Assembly (NCBI GenBank): GCA_002197995.1
Contig: NGZR01000002.1
Location: 1,922,001-1,986,000 of the forward strand
Reading direction: 5' to 3'
DNA: 64,000 nucleotides
DNA from: Gaeumannomyces sp. JS-464
Taxonomy: Eukaryota; Ascomycota; Sordariomycetes; Magnaporthales; Magnaporthaceae
Shown here: positions 1 through 13,000 of the stretch, in pieces
Numbering within the stretch: position 1 is the first letter of the stretch
How the letters are laid out: every line of letters begins with the position of its first letter
Notes under the pieces: model-generated
The model's database searches: none
What the model was told of the DNA's origin: nothing
Seen by the model: the letters and a program-made list of their open reading frames with translations, nothing else
Made by a program: the position numbers and the translations under genes

Positions 1-65
1 CAGTGCATAGGCTAGAGCTGTGGGGCACCAGTTGCCACCCACGTGACTCCAGGCCACCTTTGACA
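1..65 (-). repeat. Inner part of copia 3' LTR
   Basis: Matches 5199-5264 with one 1-bp indel and about one substitution. It ends in TGACA on the plus strand, which is TGTCA on the element strand. It adjoins the poly-G polypurine tract at 66-72. Most of this LTR lies left of the window. Confidence 0.8.
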
Positions 66-3000
66 CCCCCCCGTAGGCCATGCAACGGCCCTGAAGGCAT
101 CACGAGCACGCATTTACGTAGTAACCCTCCAAGTCCGTGGTGTTTCCCTGGTTCTCCTGTAAGCCGTCTACTGCGGCATTTGCTGCATTCCCAGCTAAAC
201 AACAAACCTCGCCTATCCCTCCGCCGTTAGGCCCTTCGTAAAACCGTCCGCCTTCATATTGGCCGTGCCAATTAGCCTAAGGGTGAAGAGTTAACGCTTT
301 ATAGCATCGATCACCCACTTGTAGCGGAGGTCGATCATGCGGGTGCGGGCTAATTCCAACGGGTTTAGCACCGTCGCTTGGGCGTTGGCGCTGTCCGTGT
401 GCACCACGAGAGTTTCTCGCTAAGGGTATCCAATCTCCTTTAGAATGCTTTTAATCTAAAGCAAGGCCCGGCCCGTTGGCAGGAGGTTAACGAACTCCGC
501 CTCCGTCGTTAACGTCGTCACAAAAGTTTGCTTTTTTAATTGCCAGTAGATAGGACCACCCGCTAGCATGACGATTACGCCGCTTGTAAATGCCTTCGTA
601 CAGAGGCAGTTGGCGAACGAGGCATTTCCGTAAGCCTTTAAGCCCATCGCTTCGGCGTTATAAGTAGTAGCCCACCAAAAGTAAGCGCGAGCCTTTTAAT
701 GCCAATAATATAGCGCTAAAAGTGCTTTAGCAGTGCCAAATGCTCGTTGCCGGGATTGGCGTTAACCTTTTGCAACCTCCTCACGGTATACGTGATATTA
801 GGGCAAATGATGCCAGCGAGGTAACCAATACTCGCTATTTCCGACTGGTAGCGCAAAACCTCCTCGTGCGGGAAAAGGTCCCAAGTGATCGGCATTACAA
901 AGCCAAAAGGCCAAGGCGTTTTTACTGCCTTAAGGTTTTCCCGTCCGTATTTGGTAATAATTTTATTAATATAGTCGCGTTAATAAAAGCTTACAGTCCT
1001 CCGCTGGCGATCCCTTACAACCTACATGCCGAGGAACGTTTTTGCGTTACCTAAGGCGGTTATTTCGAACCGGCTACCTACTTTATTAGCGATGGTTTTA
1101 ATTTCCGTAACCGTACGAGCGGCAATTTGGAAATCGTCCACGTAAAGTAATATAGCGCCCGTTTCCTTTTTGCGGTAAAGGCAAACGTTTTAGTAAATCG
1201 GCCTAAAGCCAAATGCTTTAAGCTTCGGAGTAATCGTTTAATACCATTATAAAAGCGATTTGCGAAAGCCGTAAAATGCTTTTTTTAAACGGTAATAATA
1301 GCTTTTTTGCCTAACCGGAATGCTTTAAAATTGCTATACGTATACCATAACGTTACCAAGTACGATGGCGCTAAAATAGGCAATTACGAAGTCGAACTAG
1401 CGGTATTTAAAGTCGTTAACGGCTATAAGCATAAAAAACACCCTCGTAAATGCTGCATAAACGATTACCGCGTACGTTGCAACCTTATCCTCGCCCGAAG
1501 TATCGTCGTAATTGCCGCAAACGACTTAACGCGTTTTAATCTTTTTAAAAGCGCCGTTAAGCGTTAGCTTAAACACGTATACCCATTTGCCCGGCAGTGT
1601 TTAGCGCCCGGGGCAATTTTTCCAGCACCCACGTGCCTTTTTCGAACAACGTGTTAATTTGCTTTTGCATTACTAGCTTATAATATCGCTCGTATTTGGT
1701 TTCGTGTTTTACCGCGTCGTAATAATAAGCCGAAATATACGGTGTTTTCGGCACCGTAGCGACGCTAAAAAGCGCGAGGTCGGAGATTTTAAAACCGCCG
1801 ATCTTTTGGGGTAAAACGATATCGTTATCCGGGTACGTAATGTTAACGAGTGCAAAACCCGTTTTTCGGGCAGTTTTTTCAGCAGCCTTAATATCCGTAT
1901 TAAGGCTGTAAAAGCTTTCGTCGTTTTCGGCGCTTTTAGGGTTACCCGGATCCTTTTCCGCCACTTTTTTAATATTTTTAAACTCGAAGCGAGCCGTTAT
2001 AAATGCCTCCGCGGGCTCCCTCTTTTTGCAGGTTTTTGGTGTTAGGATTTTATAATGCTTAAGGGCCGTTAAGCGCTCCTTTAGTCGCTGGTTACTCGGC
2101 GGGGGCGGCGGTCGCTTTTTGCAGGTTCTTTTTTTAAGCGCTGCGGGCACCGTAACCGCTTCGTTACCGAGCTCGGAAATTCCCTCGGGTATTGGCATGC
2201 CCGGGCCGGCGGGCTTTTTAAGCTTTTTAAGCTTTGCAACGGCAGGCTCCTCGTCCTTCGCTTCGGTTTTCCCGGTTTTTTCCGCAGGCGATAAATCGTT
2301 ATTACTTTCGGGGCCGGCAATATCGCTAATTGCACCGGTGTTACCATCGTTATTATCGGTAAAATTAGTAATTGGGCTAATATTATAAACCTAAATGCCT
2401 ATTGTAAAATAAAGGTTTTTAATAACGGCCTCGTTAACCGCATTAGTAGTAATCGCTTTTTTAATAAAATTATAGGGCGATTTCCGGCGTTTATTAGCGC
2501 TTTCGTTAATCCGTGCGTTACGGTAACGGAAAACCTTATTAGTACTATCCGGCTTAATTAGCAGGATTTCGTTATATAAAAGCTTTCCCAGCTTATAAGC
2601 CGGCCCCTCGTTATTTTAAAAGCCATTTTGTTAGCTTTAGCCTGTTTGCCGTTTTTAATTAGCACCCAGGCGACCGCGCCCCAAATACGGAAGGTACGGA
2701 TTGGTGGTTAGTAATACTCCTCGTTAAGGCCGATTGCCTTTGCTTACGTTTCGTGCGGGCTTTCCTTACCGTTAAAAGCTGTATTTAAAGTGTAGTTTAA
2801 CACTTTTTTCGCTGCCTGTAAAGCATATACCTAGTACTTTTTATGCAAGCCGTTAGCGTTAATCCCGGTGCGAACCGCGTTAAGTATAATACGGTTAGCA
2901 CGTTTAACGATGCTGTTTATTTCCGGGCATCGCGCCGGGTTAATTTCGTAAGCTTTGTTTCGAGTAGTGCAATAAGCTTTTAGCTTTTCCGGGTTAAACT

Positions 3001-5198
3001 CCGTGTTACCGTCCGTATGGATTGCTTGTATTTTAATGCTTAATTGGAATTTAATATAGCTAATTTAATTACAAACCTTCGTAAAAATTTCCGTGCTAGC
3101 TTTACTAATTGCAAAAATCACCTAGTTAAAAGTAATTACCTTATTAGTAATATAAACGGCGTAATTATATCCGCCGTATAAAGTAAGCGAATAGTTAATA
3201 TATTTATATAAATACGGCTTAAAAGGCGGGTAATGCGGTGGAAATAACGATTGCCGATAATTTGGGTCGCTTTGCTTTTTAAACAACCGTTACAAGTATG
3301 CTTTAATGCTTTAAAGTAGTTAATTTTAATGCTTGCAACGCGGCAAGCCGTTATTACCGCTTCCTTATTAGCATGCATTAAGCGCTAATACATTATTACG
3401 TAAAGTATCGAGCGTTTTGTTATAATCGGTGCGTTAGCTCCGTCGGTCGGTTTTTTCCGTTAAGTGCGTTATTTAAGGCTATAAAGCTCGAAAGCGCGCT
3501 TACGGGCACGTTAACGTTAGCAATTAGTACGTTATTGTTAATTTGGTAGCTGCTTAACCATTTATCGTCGGGCGTTACGAAATAATCGGTTTAATTCGTT
3601 TTTTAAACTTGCTTTACGCATTTTACTAAAGCTAAAAAGGTTAAAAGGGATTTTAAGCGTGAAAATTGCTTATAAAGTAACTATAATAACGCCCGCCATT
3701 ACGCTAATGCATTTCGACGGTGCTTTTTTAACGGAAACTTGGGCGCCGCCGTTAGCCGTGGTAGCGTTATAAGGACCTCGCGCTTTTTTAGCGAGGTAAA
3801 CTATTTGCGATCGTTAAAATGGTGCTTAAACGAGCCGGAATCGATTATTACGGCGTTACGGGCATTATTAACATTATTTAAAACGGTATTAGCTATGTTA
3901 TATTAGCTAGCATTGCCGATTAACCGGCACATTACTAATATATCGGTAGCCTCGGGTTAGCTATAACCTCGTTAACTGCCTTATTACCTCGCTGGAAACG
4001 CCGCTCCGGATATTTGGCTTTTTAAACCTTTTTAAGTTTAAAATGCAAAAGCTAGCAGTTATCGTTACCGCTTTTATAATACTTACCGCACTTATCGTGG
4101 TAAAGCACGCGAAACGATAATGCAACCCTTTTTATTGCAAAGCCTCGGCTTTTAAAATCCCTCCGGCTTTTTATTAGTATTAGCTATAGCTTTTAACTCG
4201 AGGCCTTTATAACCGCCGTATTTTCGAGCATTTTCGAAATAAAGTTAGCGGAAGTGCGGCGCTCGCCTTTACAACTTCCTTAAAGCTATAACCACCGCAA
4301 AAGGTAAATGGCGCTAAGCCCGTTAACGAGGCTTTTTATAAGCATCCGATCCGAAATGTTAATATTGGCCTAATTTAAAGCCTGCTTTATTTATAACTAG
4401 CGGTCCGTATACTTTTTAACGTTACCGTTAAACTTTTCCACCGAAATTGTATAATGTTCGTTAATTAGGCGTCGAAACGGCCGTTAGCGGTAATTTAATA
4501 ATTAACTACCTTATTTTAAAAAGCTTTTAAGTTTTAATCCTCGTCGTTTTTAAGCGGTTTTAACCGGCCTTTTCCAAATTCGTAATTACCTTTTCGATAT
4601 TATTACGGATGCAATACCATATTAATATCCTCCTAAAAGCTATAATTATATAGCTTCGTAATCCTCCGTTTAACCGGTTTGGCCGAAGGTTAGCAAATAT
4701 AAAGGAAATGTTACGGGAAGCGGTTAAATGCACCCGGATAATGCGCTTTCATATTTCCAAATTAAAAGCCCTAGCAAGTCCGACCTTTATTGCGACTTCG
4801 CGGTATTCCGCCATTTTAGCGACTTTGTTAGCACTTTTAACGCGTATAAAAGCGTTAATTGCAAGGGAAATGGTGCTTTTAAGCGCTAAAAAGGGTTATC
4901 GTTATTATTTTTGTAATGGTTGCTAATCGGCGCCGAACGCGGCTTTATTAATTGTCGTTTAACGGTTTTTAACTGCTGCGCCTCGCCCGTAATCCACGGC
5001 GGGAGAACGCAAGCAACGGGAAATAACTCGTGCACTGTTAATCTCTCCTAATCAGGCAGAGATATCGTTAACGGTGGCGCGAGGGCTTAAACCTGATGGA
5101 GGTGCGCGATAACAGGCACCCGAAGTGATTGGTGATTGTTCCTTGGCTACTCTACTGGATCGCGGGCTAGGGCGCGCGCAGGCCAAAATACCAAGGGC

Positions 5199-5264
5199 CA
5201 GTGCATAGGCCTAGAGCTGTGGGGCACCAGTTGCCACCCACGTGACTCCAGGCCACCTCTGACA
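5199..5264 (-). repeat. Outer end of copia 5' LTR
   Basis: Direct repeat of 1-65. The LTR certainly continues leftwards into the GC-richer stretch down to roughly 5040, but its inner end is not fixed because the matching part of the other LTR is outside the window. The outer border is at 5264, after TGACA. It is far less RIP-like than the internal region. Confidence 0.75.
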
Positions 5265-5973
5265 GGCTTCAATAGAACATTGACCAATGAACGCACGATG
5301 CGTTGCCCCCCCAGTCCAGAGCCGGCGATGGCGCCACCGCGTGCGGGCCGCGTTGTCCGTTGATCAACGGCGGGTGCAGGCACTATGGCTGCTGGCCATC
5401 AATGGTTCCAGCAGGCGGCCACACACGGATTGTCGTCCAGGGCTGCATTGGCCCCGCGCCCCCGCGCTAGCGCTGACCAAACGACATCAAATTTTCTTTC
5501 GCTCCCCTCAAAGCCGGCTCTTTTGGAGTGTTGAGAGGCTCGTTGTGTTTGTCGTCCGCAGCAAATCCCCGAGCCGCGCTCCAACCGGCCCGCCCGCCTG
5601 CGCCTCAATGGCCGGCCTCGCACTTGGGTGACGGTGGTCGGATTCCGAGTCTGTTGAGGACCATCGCCGACCGGGACAACTGTGCCGTGTAGGTTACCTC
5701 CGCAGCCGGGGCAGGCACGAGGCAAGACGGAGACATGAATTTGTTAGGTATCCATGCTGACGCTGGAGGGCGCCTCGTCATCCTCCAGGACTCGCAGTGA
5801 GGTTCTACCTGTCTACCTGCCCCACCTAGGTACCTACCTACATATAGAGATGCACCTCGTCCGGCGGCAGAGCAGAGTCCCTTCCTCGCCAGAACACCGT
5901 CCTCGAACGATACAACCATTCGGATCACCGGTGTCGCCTGTGCCAACCACTCTACCATTAGCTAGTCGTCACC
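5265..5973. other. Intergenic region, promoter side of the SDR gene
   Basis: No coding sequence is supported here. Short GC-rich open frames on both strands lack recognisable domains. A TAGGTACCTACCTAC-type motif occurs near 5826-5840 and recurs elsewhere in the window. Confidence 0.5.
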
Positions 5974-6839
5974 ATGGCCCCTAAAGTTGTCCTGATCACC
6001 GGTGCAAACAGAGGGCTAGGTGTTGAGCTTGCCCTGCGATATCTCGCGGAGTCTGACCACGTAAGTCCGCAGGCATCGCCTTGACAGGCACGACGACCTA
6101 CAGGCACATCGGCCTGTGCCAAGGTAGTTTCTGTTCGTCGCTAACCATCTGCCACCGTCAACAGATCGTCATCGCGGCGATGCGGGACCCTTCACAAGCG
6201 AGAACCGTGAGCCTCTCCTCTGCGCCCAAGGGACAAGGCACCAAGCTAGTCGTGGTAAACTACGAGGCGGCCATTGAGCAGTCGCCTTTTGACGTCGTCG
6301 AGTCCCTCAAGGCCGACCACGGGATCGACCATCTGGACATCGTTATCGCCAACGCCGCCATCTCCAAGGAATTCCCCATTGTCAAGGACGCCAGGCCCGA
6401 CTCCATGCTAGAGCACTACACTGTCAACGTGCTGGGCGTCGTGTCGCTGTACCAGGCCACGCGCCCGCTGCTCGAGAAGGCGTGGGAGCTGTTGCGGCCC
6501 AGGACGCCCGTCTTCGCCACCATGGGCTCGGCCGCAGGAACGCTGGGCCGCCAGCCGCTTGTGCGCAGCGGAGTGTATGGCGCCTCCAAGGCTGCGGCGC
6601 ACTGGTACGCCGTGCGCATCAACAACGAGGATGAGTGGCTGAGCTCCCCGGTGATTGACCCAGGCTGGGTCCAGACCGAGATGGGCGACTACGCGGCGCA
6701 GGTCTGGGGGATGGGGAGGGCGCCCACGACTGTGAAGGAGTCCTGCGACGGCATGTTTTCGGTCCTGAACGACCCGGACTCGAAGGCGAAGTTCGGAGGG
6801 AAGATGGTTCTATACAATGGGGAGATTCAGGTGTGGTAG
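5974..6839 (+). CDS. Short-chain dehydrogenase/reductase, norsolorinic-acid-ketoreductase-like
   Basis: Two exons, 5974-6060 and 6165-6839, give 253 residues. The intron (GTAAGT..CAACAG) is in phase 0. The protein begins MAPKVVLITGANRGLG, with the Rossmann TGxxxGxG cofactor motif at residues 9-16. An NAA motif follows near residue 95, and the catalytic YGASK (YxxxK) lies near 175, preceded by a Ser-containing MGSAAG segment. A PGWVQTEMG segment after it fits the NAD(P)-binding tail. Length and motifs are those of a classical cytosolic NADPH-dependent SDR. The closest fungal group I recall is the AflD/Nor-1-like ketoreductases, but no polyketide synthase lies nearby, so the substrate is unknown. 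The start is favoured by ACC-ATG-G context and by the in-frame Rossmann motif. The gene looks intact. Confidence 0.88.
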
Positions 6840-6849
6840 GCGAGCAGAT

Positions 6850-7410
6850 TCGCGCCGACGGCGCGGCAGCTCCCCCGATATGCGGTCGAGCAGCGCACGC
6901 ATTACCCTTCACCTGCCAGCGCAGGCCTTCGCCTAGGCCGCCCAGGTGGTCCACTACGATTCCTAGTGTCTCGCTATAATCCGCCTCGAGGTAGCCGAAA
7001 TCCACATCCTTGAGCACTTAGATCATGTTGCTACGCAGATATTCCATCACGAAGTGGCCATGCCGCACCCGCTTCCGCCCTTCCGCCGTGGTCAGGGGCT
7101 GCCCGTCCCTTTTCGGCAGGTGTTTCGCAAAACGCGGCGGGGCGGCAGAAGAGGTGGTAGGGTACCACCCAGATCCCCGGGTCCAGACCGCGCTCGCAGA
7201 TGGCGGCTGCCTAACGGTAAGACCCTCCGGGATTGGTCCTTTCCCTGGTCAGGCTCCCAGTAACCGAGCGATGTGGACCAGTGCCCGTCGGCGTCTATTG
7301 GCGTGTATCACCCGGCGTTGATCACGAAATACTTGACGCCGAGATTCACGATCTTGTCGGCAATCGGCACCACCCTTTCTTGCGGCAGTCGTTATACAGA
7401 ATCAGCCGCG
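6850..7410 (-). pseudogene. Degenerate GH36 alpha-galactosidase fragment
   Basis: Three reading frames of the minus strand together recall the catalytic core of family GH36 (clan D) alpha-galactosidases. The segment at about 7260-7380 reads IADKIVNLGVKYFVINAG, then a stop where a Trp is expected, then YTPIDADGHWSTSLG. The next part (about 7160-7215, another frame) reads ICERGLDPGIWV. A third frame (about 6890-7017) reads LKDVDFGYLEADYSETLGI, near the catalytic K-D-N region of the family. At least two frameshifts and several stops separate these blocks. Both termini are missing: upstream of about 7410 and downstream of about 6850 nothing family-like remains. It sits tail-to-tail with the SDR gene. 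Decay here is not dominated by TAA/TAG from CpA, so an old relic is more likely than recent RIP. Confidence 0.72.
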
Positions 7411-7761
7411 CCCCGACGCCGAGCCGGCCTGCCCGACGCGCGAGCTGCCTTGAGACCGCCCGCCTGCCACCGTTCTAACGTTGGTGTGGTGCGTGTTTGG
7501 CTGCATCCTTCGTCGGGCTGAGTGTGTGCAGCTGCGCTAACCAATTTGGCGTTGGGAGCCTGCACTCCTTCAGCCCATAGCTGATAGCTTGGTGTCAGCA
7601 CAGCTGGAGATTAGGAAGGGCATTCTGCAGACTGCTAAATACAAAAAAGCCCCGCCAAATGTCAAGACAACCGCCCGCTCGCAACAGCGCCCTCCAACGG
7701 AATTTGTCGACGAGCTCTTCACCACGATATCTATCGGTCACCAGTTTTCTGGGCCGTGACC

Positions 7762-9960
7762 ATGGGAAACCCGCCATATCCGGACCTCGAGGTGCTCTGG
7801 TACGATGCGGACCCGACAGCGTTGCGTTGTTGCGCATGTGGACAAGCATTCGGAACAGACGCACTCGTGCGCACATTTCGTGTATCCAAGGAAAACGATC
7901 AATGTTTAAGCGGCAGCAGGGCGATTTCGACGCCCCTGGGTTGCGTCGTTGGTACTATACGACGACATCTCGACTGTCTCTGAAAGATCGCTGCTATGTC
8001 ACCATATCGCACGGGATACTGCAGTAACCACCACACAGGACAAAGGTCGTCACTCCCCACAGGACGATGCAGTCCGTCGCAAAGCGCTTGCGTCGCCTAC
8101 CAATATCGCTCGAAGCATCTCCCAAGGAGTGGACGGGGATTTTGAAGTATGGCACGACTACATCAGCGTGCCACAGGTAAGTCCTCATATACTGATGTCT
8201 GGTCTTGCGTAGCTGCTGACTCGGAACCACTCTTTTCCCAGTGGACGCCGCAACTCAAGAAAAATATCCTACACGTTATACACAAGATCTATAGCTCTGC
8301 CGCCTTGACTGTAATGCATTTTGACGACGTTACGCCCGCCATGATCCGGGCGTTTAAGCATGGAGAGAGCGACGAGGAGCGGATGCGGGGTATGCTCGGT
8401 ATCTGCAACGCGAAGTGGTACAGCCGCGTTTGGACAGCCATTGGAGTACATCCGTAGCCCCGAGATCCGGTTCATGGACTCCGAGTCGAACCTTTACAGC
8501 GACGACGGCGCGGAGCACCTGTTCCAAGACAGGCTCGACCAGTTCTGGAAAGAGCAGGTCGCCAAGTCGGGCTCCACGCACGACCTCGAGGCCCGCGTCA
8601 ACATCGACGACAACATCATGCCGTGGAGCCTGGGGCCCCTGACGCTCTGCCGCGGCCCGCAGAGCCGCAACTTTGGGCTCGCCTTCGCCCTGCTGGCCCG
8701 GCGCGGCTGCCAGAGCCAATACGATTTCCTGTACGCACTGGACGGCATCGTGACGGGCTCGGCAGCAGCGGCGGCCACGGAGCTGCAGCGCGGCAGCTGG
8801 GGGGAGCGGTACCTGCGCATCGCCCTGCGCTGCGTTGAGGCCGGCGACTACACCCCGCTGCTGATGACGCCCGAGTGGGCGCCCGAGGACGGCGAGCCCA
8901 ACGTGCGCTGGATGCCGGCCAACAACGTCAACGAGGGGTACCACGACCACTACGCGTACCTGCTGGGCCCGATGACGGCGCCGCCCCGCCACCACGCCGA
9001 GACGACCGTCGAGGAGGAGGAGGGCTCCCGCCAGGACCGCGTGACGCTGCGGCTGCAGCGAGCCGGCACGGTCTCGAAGCTAGTCCTGTTCCATACTTTG
9101 GCGTGGGAGGAGATCATGCACGAATCTGCCCGGAACCTGGCGGAGCCGAGCGTAGAGGCGTTCATCGACTCATACGGGTCGCGCCACTTTTTCCAGCCGC
9201 GGGAGAAGCTCCTGCAGTCTCTCTCGCAGCACCGGGGCGGTTACAAAAGGCTGGAACGGACCGTGGCAGCCCTGGCCAAGAGAGAGCCCGGGCAACCCTG
9301 GCCCGGCGAAGAGGCGTGTCGGTGCGACAAGTGTCAGGGTAATGGCCCCCAAAGCGAGGGGACTGGCAACGACGAGCGCCAGGACGAAGGCGGCGAGCAC
9401 CAGGGTGAAGATGTTGATAGCACCGATGGCGAAACGAGAGAAGACGATGAGGGCGGCAATGGCAGTGTCAAGGGCAGCGAAGAGGATAAAGACGATGAGG
9501 ATAGCGGCGACGATTTCTACTCGTTCTGGGGCGTGATGAGCGCGGTCGGCCTCGACGAGACCACGCAGACCGACTACCAGGTCACGTACGCCAACGTGCT
9601 GCACCTCACATGGCGGCGCTACTACGCCTGGGCGACGTGCCAGGCCTGCGGGACTAGGTCCATGGTCAACGCGGGCCTGTACGTCAAGGAGGAGGACGCG
9701 CTCGGCGCGATCATGCACCGCATCCCGGGCCTGGGCTTCGAGCGGTCGCTTGAGGACGGCGTCTGCCTGCTGCTGAGCCCCGACGGCGCCGGCCGCGTCG
9801 TCGGGCGCGCCGTCTGGGCCACGCCGGCGTGCGCGTGCGAGGGGCTCGACGAGATGGTTACGGTGCGGATGCCGAGGCTGCCGCTGCCCAGGCCGCGGGA
9901 GGAGTTCCTTCGTGAGCTGGCGCATTTGAGCAGTTCAGGGGTAAAGCATTCTGTCATTGC
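7762..9960 (+). pseudogene. HET-domain (heterokaryon incompatibility) protein gene with frameshifts
   Basis: The HET signature VWHDYISVPQ ends exon 1 at 8176. A 65-bp intron (8177-8241) follows, then WTPQLKKNILHVIHKIYSS and the WYSRVWTA segment, all typical of fungal HET proteins that signal non-self recognition and cell death. Two apparent one-base shifts break the frame. One is near 7945-7950, between the N-terminal frame from ATG 7762 and the VLYDDIS frame. The other is at 8440-8444, where ATTGG stands for an expected ATGG (WTA-MEYIRSPE). After the second shift a long frame stays open to 10486. It contains an acidic stretch (about 9350-9515) and two Cys pairs (CRCDKC near 9317, CQACG near 9640). 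Recognisable content ends near 9950. The rest overlaps the antisense Pro-rich tail of the next gene and is probably non-coding or spliced. Assembly indels could also explain the shifts. Confidence 0.65.
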
Positions 9961-10088
9961 TAGCAAGGTGCATTCAAGATGGTCTCCAAACCGAATCAAA
10001 CTCTCCGACCCTGCGTGTTTAATCCCTCTCCATGCCCAGTGGTCTTCACATTCTGTTCAGCTCAATACTCACTCCTTCTCTTTATTCC

Positions 10089-13000
10089 TCAGCCTGCCTG
10101 TGGAGCTTGGCGCTGCGCCTGATGGTGGTACCACGCCGCGTACTCTGGCGTCCCATACGGCGGCTGCATACCCTGCGCCTGTGGCGCGGCCGGCTGGGGT
10201 GACGGCGGGTATGCGGAAGTATTATCTGTGGGCTGAGGTGGCCCCCTTGCTTGGGGAGGGGGGTATCCTCCATAACCGTACGGTGGCTGGTACGGGTAGG
10301 GCTGCGGCGGCGCGAAGCTCTGGCCCTGGCCGTACAGCGGCTGATGCTGCACCCCCGGCGAGTGTCCGGGTGGAGGAGCAGCGGCGCCAGCTAGAGGGAC
10401 AGCAGGCGGCGGCGGAGCCGGTGCTGGGTACGGTGAGAGGTGAGGCGAGATCGGCCTCTTGGCAGCCGGCACTGGGGCGGAAGTAGGAGCGACGGGAGTA
10501 GTGCGCGCCTCCTCTGGACGCGTCTCTTGTTGCTTCCCCACACTTGCAAACGTGGCCGGGTCCCTGTCCTTGGCTCCAGCGTAAAGCAAGACATCGATCT
10601 CTCGCGCACGCAGCTTCATGGCCTTGGCCCACATTTCGGCGTCCTTGCCGCGAACATCGTTGAGGTAGTTCATGAACTGCAGATACGCGTCCGACACGAC
10701 CTGGAGGTCGTCCACTTTGAGGTAGACCACGGCGTCGGGGTCGGCAACGCGCAAGTGGCTGCTCCCCTGGGCTCGGAACTCGGCCAGCGCGAGTGCCGTC
10801 TGGCAGGCGTTCCGGATCTGCCGCCCGTTCCATCTCTCGTTTGGATGATTGTTGAAGTGGGCCCTGGCGCGGGCGAGGATGCTTTCCTTTTCGATCTCAA
10901 TCTTCCTCCCTGCTTTCTTGAACCGTTCGTGGATTGTGTCGAAGTTCAAATTGAAGATGGCCTCCGTGTTCTCCAAGGTGAGCTGGGGGTAATACAGGCT
11001 GATGTGAATCCGTGACGCAAAGGCCTCGTCAAAATCGCCGACTCGGTTGGTGGTTAGAAACAAGATGCCTGCGTAGTACTCGAGGACTCGCAAGAAGACT
11101 GTGGTTTATCCGTCAGCTCTAGCTGCCATGGCGCTAGATAAATACGTGGAATGACGCACCAGAGACTAGCCCATTCCGTTTGAAGTCTTCCTTCTGTCGA
11201 GCTGCCAAGAAGACATCGGCTTCGTCTAGCAGGAGAATGCATCCCCACCTGTTCACATATCAGTTTCAAGAAGCCTTGACGGAAAGGGCCCTACGGGATA
11301 TAGCTTCGCCAACCTGTTTGCCAACGAGAAGTGCGATTCCAGAGCTTTCTCGACTTCTGGCGCGGATGTCCCCAGATCACCTAGGACAACGGGCTGGCTG
11401 TCAGTCTTAATGAGGCACGTATAAAACCCCCGACTGGCGCCTCCATGACCTACCGCAAGTCATCTGGAACAGTGGCTTCTCGAACATTTCAGCGACTCCC
11501 TCTGCGACATTTTATTAGCAAGCGGCATCTTAAACAATGGTACATGCCAAGACCAACCTGCCGTCGTTGTCTTGCCCACACCAGGTGCGCCGTGGAGGAG
11601 TATTATCAATCCCTTGCCTAATAAAATTGTTAGCCTCCGTCCCTTCTACTCCGTCGCTAGGCAGGCACCCGGGTACCAGGTACTTGCCCTTACCACGGAC
11701 AATGTCCGCATTGCCGCCAGAGTCCTTGTCCCGGAAATGCTGGGTGACCAACGAAGTCACCATTTCCTTATGCCCAGGTGGAAGAACAAGCTGCCCGAAC
11801 GCTGTCTTACTGTCCTCCGCCTGCTTGTCGCTTGCTCCCGGTGGGCTGTTGGCGGTGTCGCCTCCACCCCCCTCGGATGTGTTGCCTCCCTGTGGAGTGA
11901 TCACACCAACTTCTTTCTTCGCTTTGTCCCTGAACGCACTCTCGGGAAGAGTGAGATGATTGAGGTTGAGTTGTGCTAAAGAGGCGAACCGCGTTAGTAG
12001 GTGGTGAGCAATCCATCCTGCCGTGGCAATACATGCCACATCATTCGGATCAGGCATATTCCAGGCGGCTAGAAACCATAAACCAGGACAGGGCGATGAA
12101 AAATATACTAACCCCATCTCCGGGTTCGTAAAATGAAGCCGAAAACACGATAGGACATGATTAACAATTCTTCGTTAGACAGCGAATCTTCCTGCCCTTT
12201 GACCTCAGCTAGCGGGCGGGGATATATCATTGGAGACGGTTCCCGTTGTCCGTTCTCGGTCTTTAGGAAGGTCATGTAGTCCGCGTTTCTTTTCTTCTCT
12301 GCGTCCGCGTCTTTGTAAATCATCTCCGACATTGAGTAGCAGCAGCCCGCAGTGCAAGCACCATCGTCGTCGAACTTCTCTTCCAGGGACTCCCCGACTA
12401 GGATCGAGAGGTTCGGTCTCCAGTGCTTTCCACTCTTTTCGTCGGAGCTACCAGAGTTTTTGGCAGCGTGCGAGAAGGCCTCTTCAAAGTCGACAACGAC
12501 ATGGCTGTCTACCTCGTCCCGCGTGTCGAGTGTGAGGCCGCTGTAATGCATGTGTTTGAAACTGGTTACGTCCAGGAACACCCTTCCTCTGTTGATGATC
12601 TTGTCTCGCAAGGTCGGCTCCTTGGGTTCTTGACCGTGAAGCGGCCCCGAGTCTCAACGGCTGTCTTCTTCTCCTCGGCGAACCGTAAAGGATAGACCTC
12701 CAGACCGGTCACTGCCTTCTCGCCTTCGAATTTGGCGATCCTGACCTTGCGAACCATGGGCCCCAACTCCTTGCCATCGAAGTCGATGTGCACACAGGTC
12801 AGGACTACTGGTGTTTCTTCCTTAGCCCGTGCATCTTTGTCCCAGCTCCTCTGGTATGGCGAGAAGACCTTGTGCGGCGCGCTGGAGATGGCGATGACTC
12901 GATAGACTTGCTGTCCGTTTTGCTCGATTACCTCGTCGCCTGGTTTGAACAGGTACCAGATATCGGAGAACAAGACAGTCTTGCAGCCGTCTCCCGAAAG

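Larger units (their letters stand above)
1..5264 (-). mobile_element. Degenerate Ty1/copia LTR retrotransposon, truncated by the window edge
   Basis: Reading the minus strand from the right gives copia order. A gag zinc-knuckle remnant (CGKYYKSGNDNC) lies near 4060-4120. A GAG-pre-integrase remnant (CNGCLKSK) lies near 3136-3378. The reverse-transcriptase entry motif (NTLFEKGTWVLEKLP) lies near 1600-1680. The RNase H end (GGPIYWQLKKQ, TTEAEF) lies at 456-647. Frames are broken by many stops and the DNA is rich in TTA/TAA with few CA/TG steps, as expected after RIP. The inner 65 bp of the 3' LTR (1-65) match 5199-5264, the outer end of the 5' LTR. The 3' LTR is preceded on the minus strand by a run of seven G (66-72), a good polypurine tract, and the LTR begins TGTCA. 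The rest of the 3' LTR lies outside the window, so the outer target-site duplication cannot be checked. Confidence 0.85.

Noticed and set aside
8354..8995. Minus-strand ORF of 213 aa over the HET gene
   Set aside because: GC-rich antisense shadow of the long HET frame, with no domain features.
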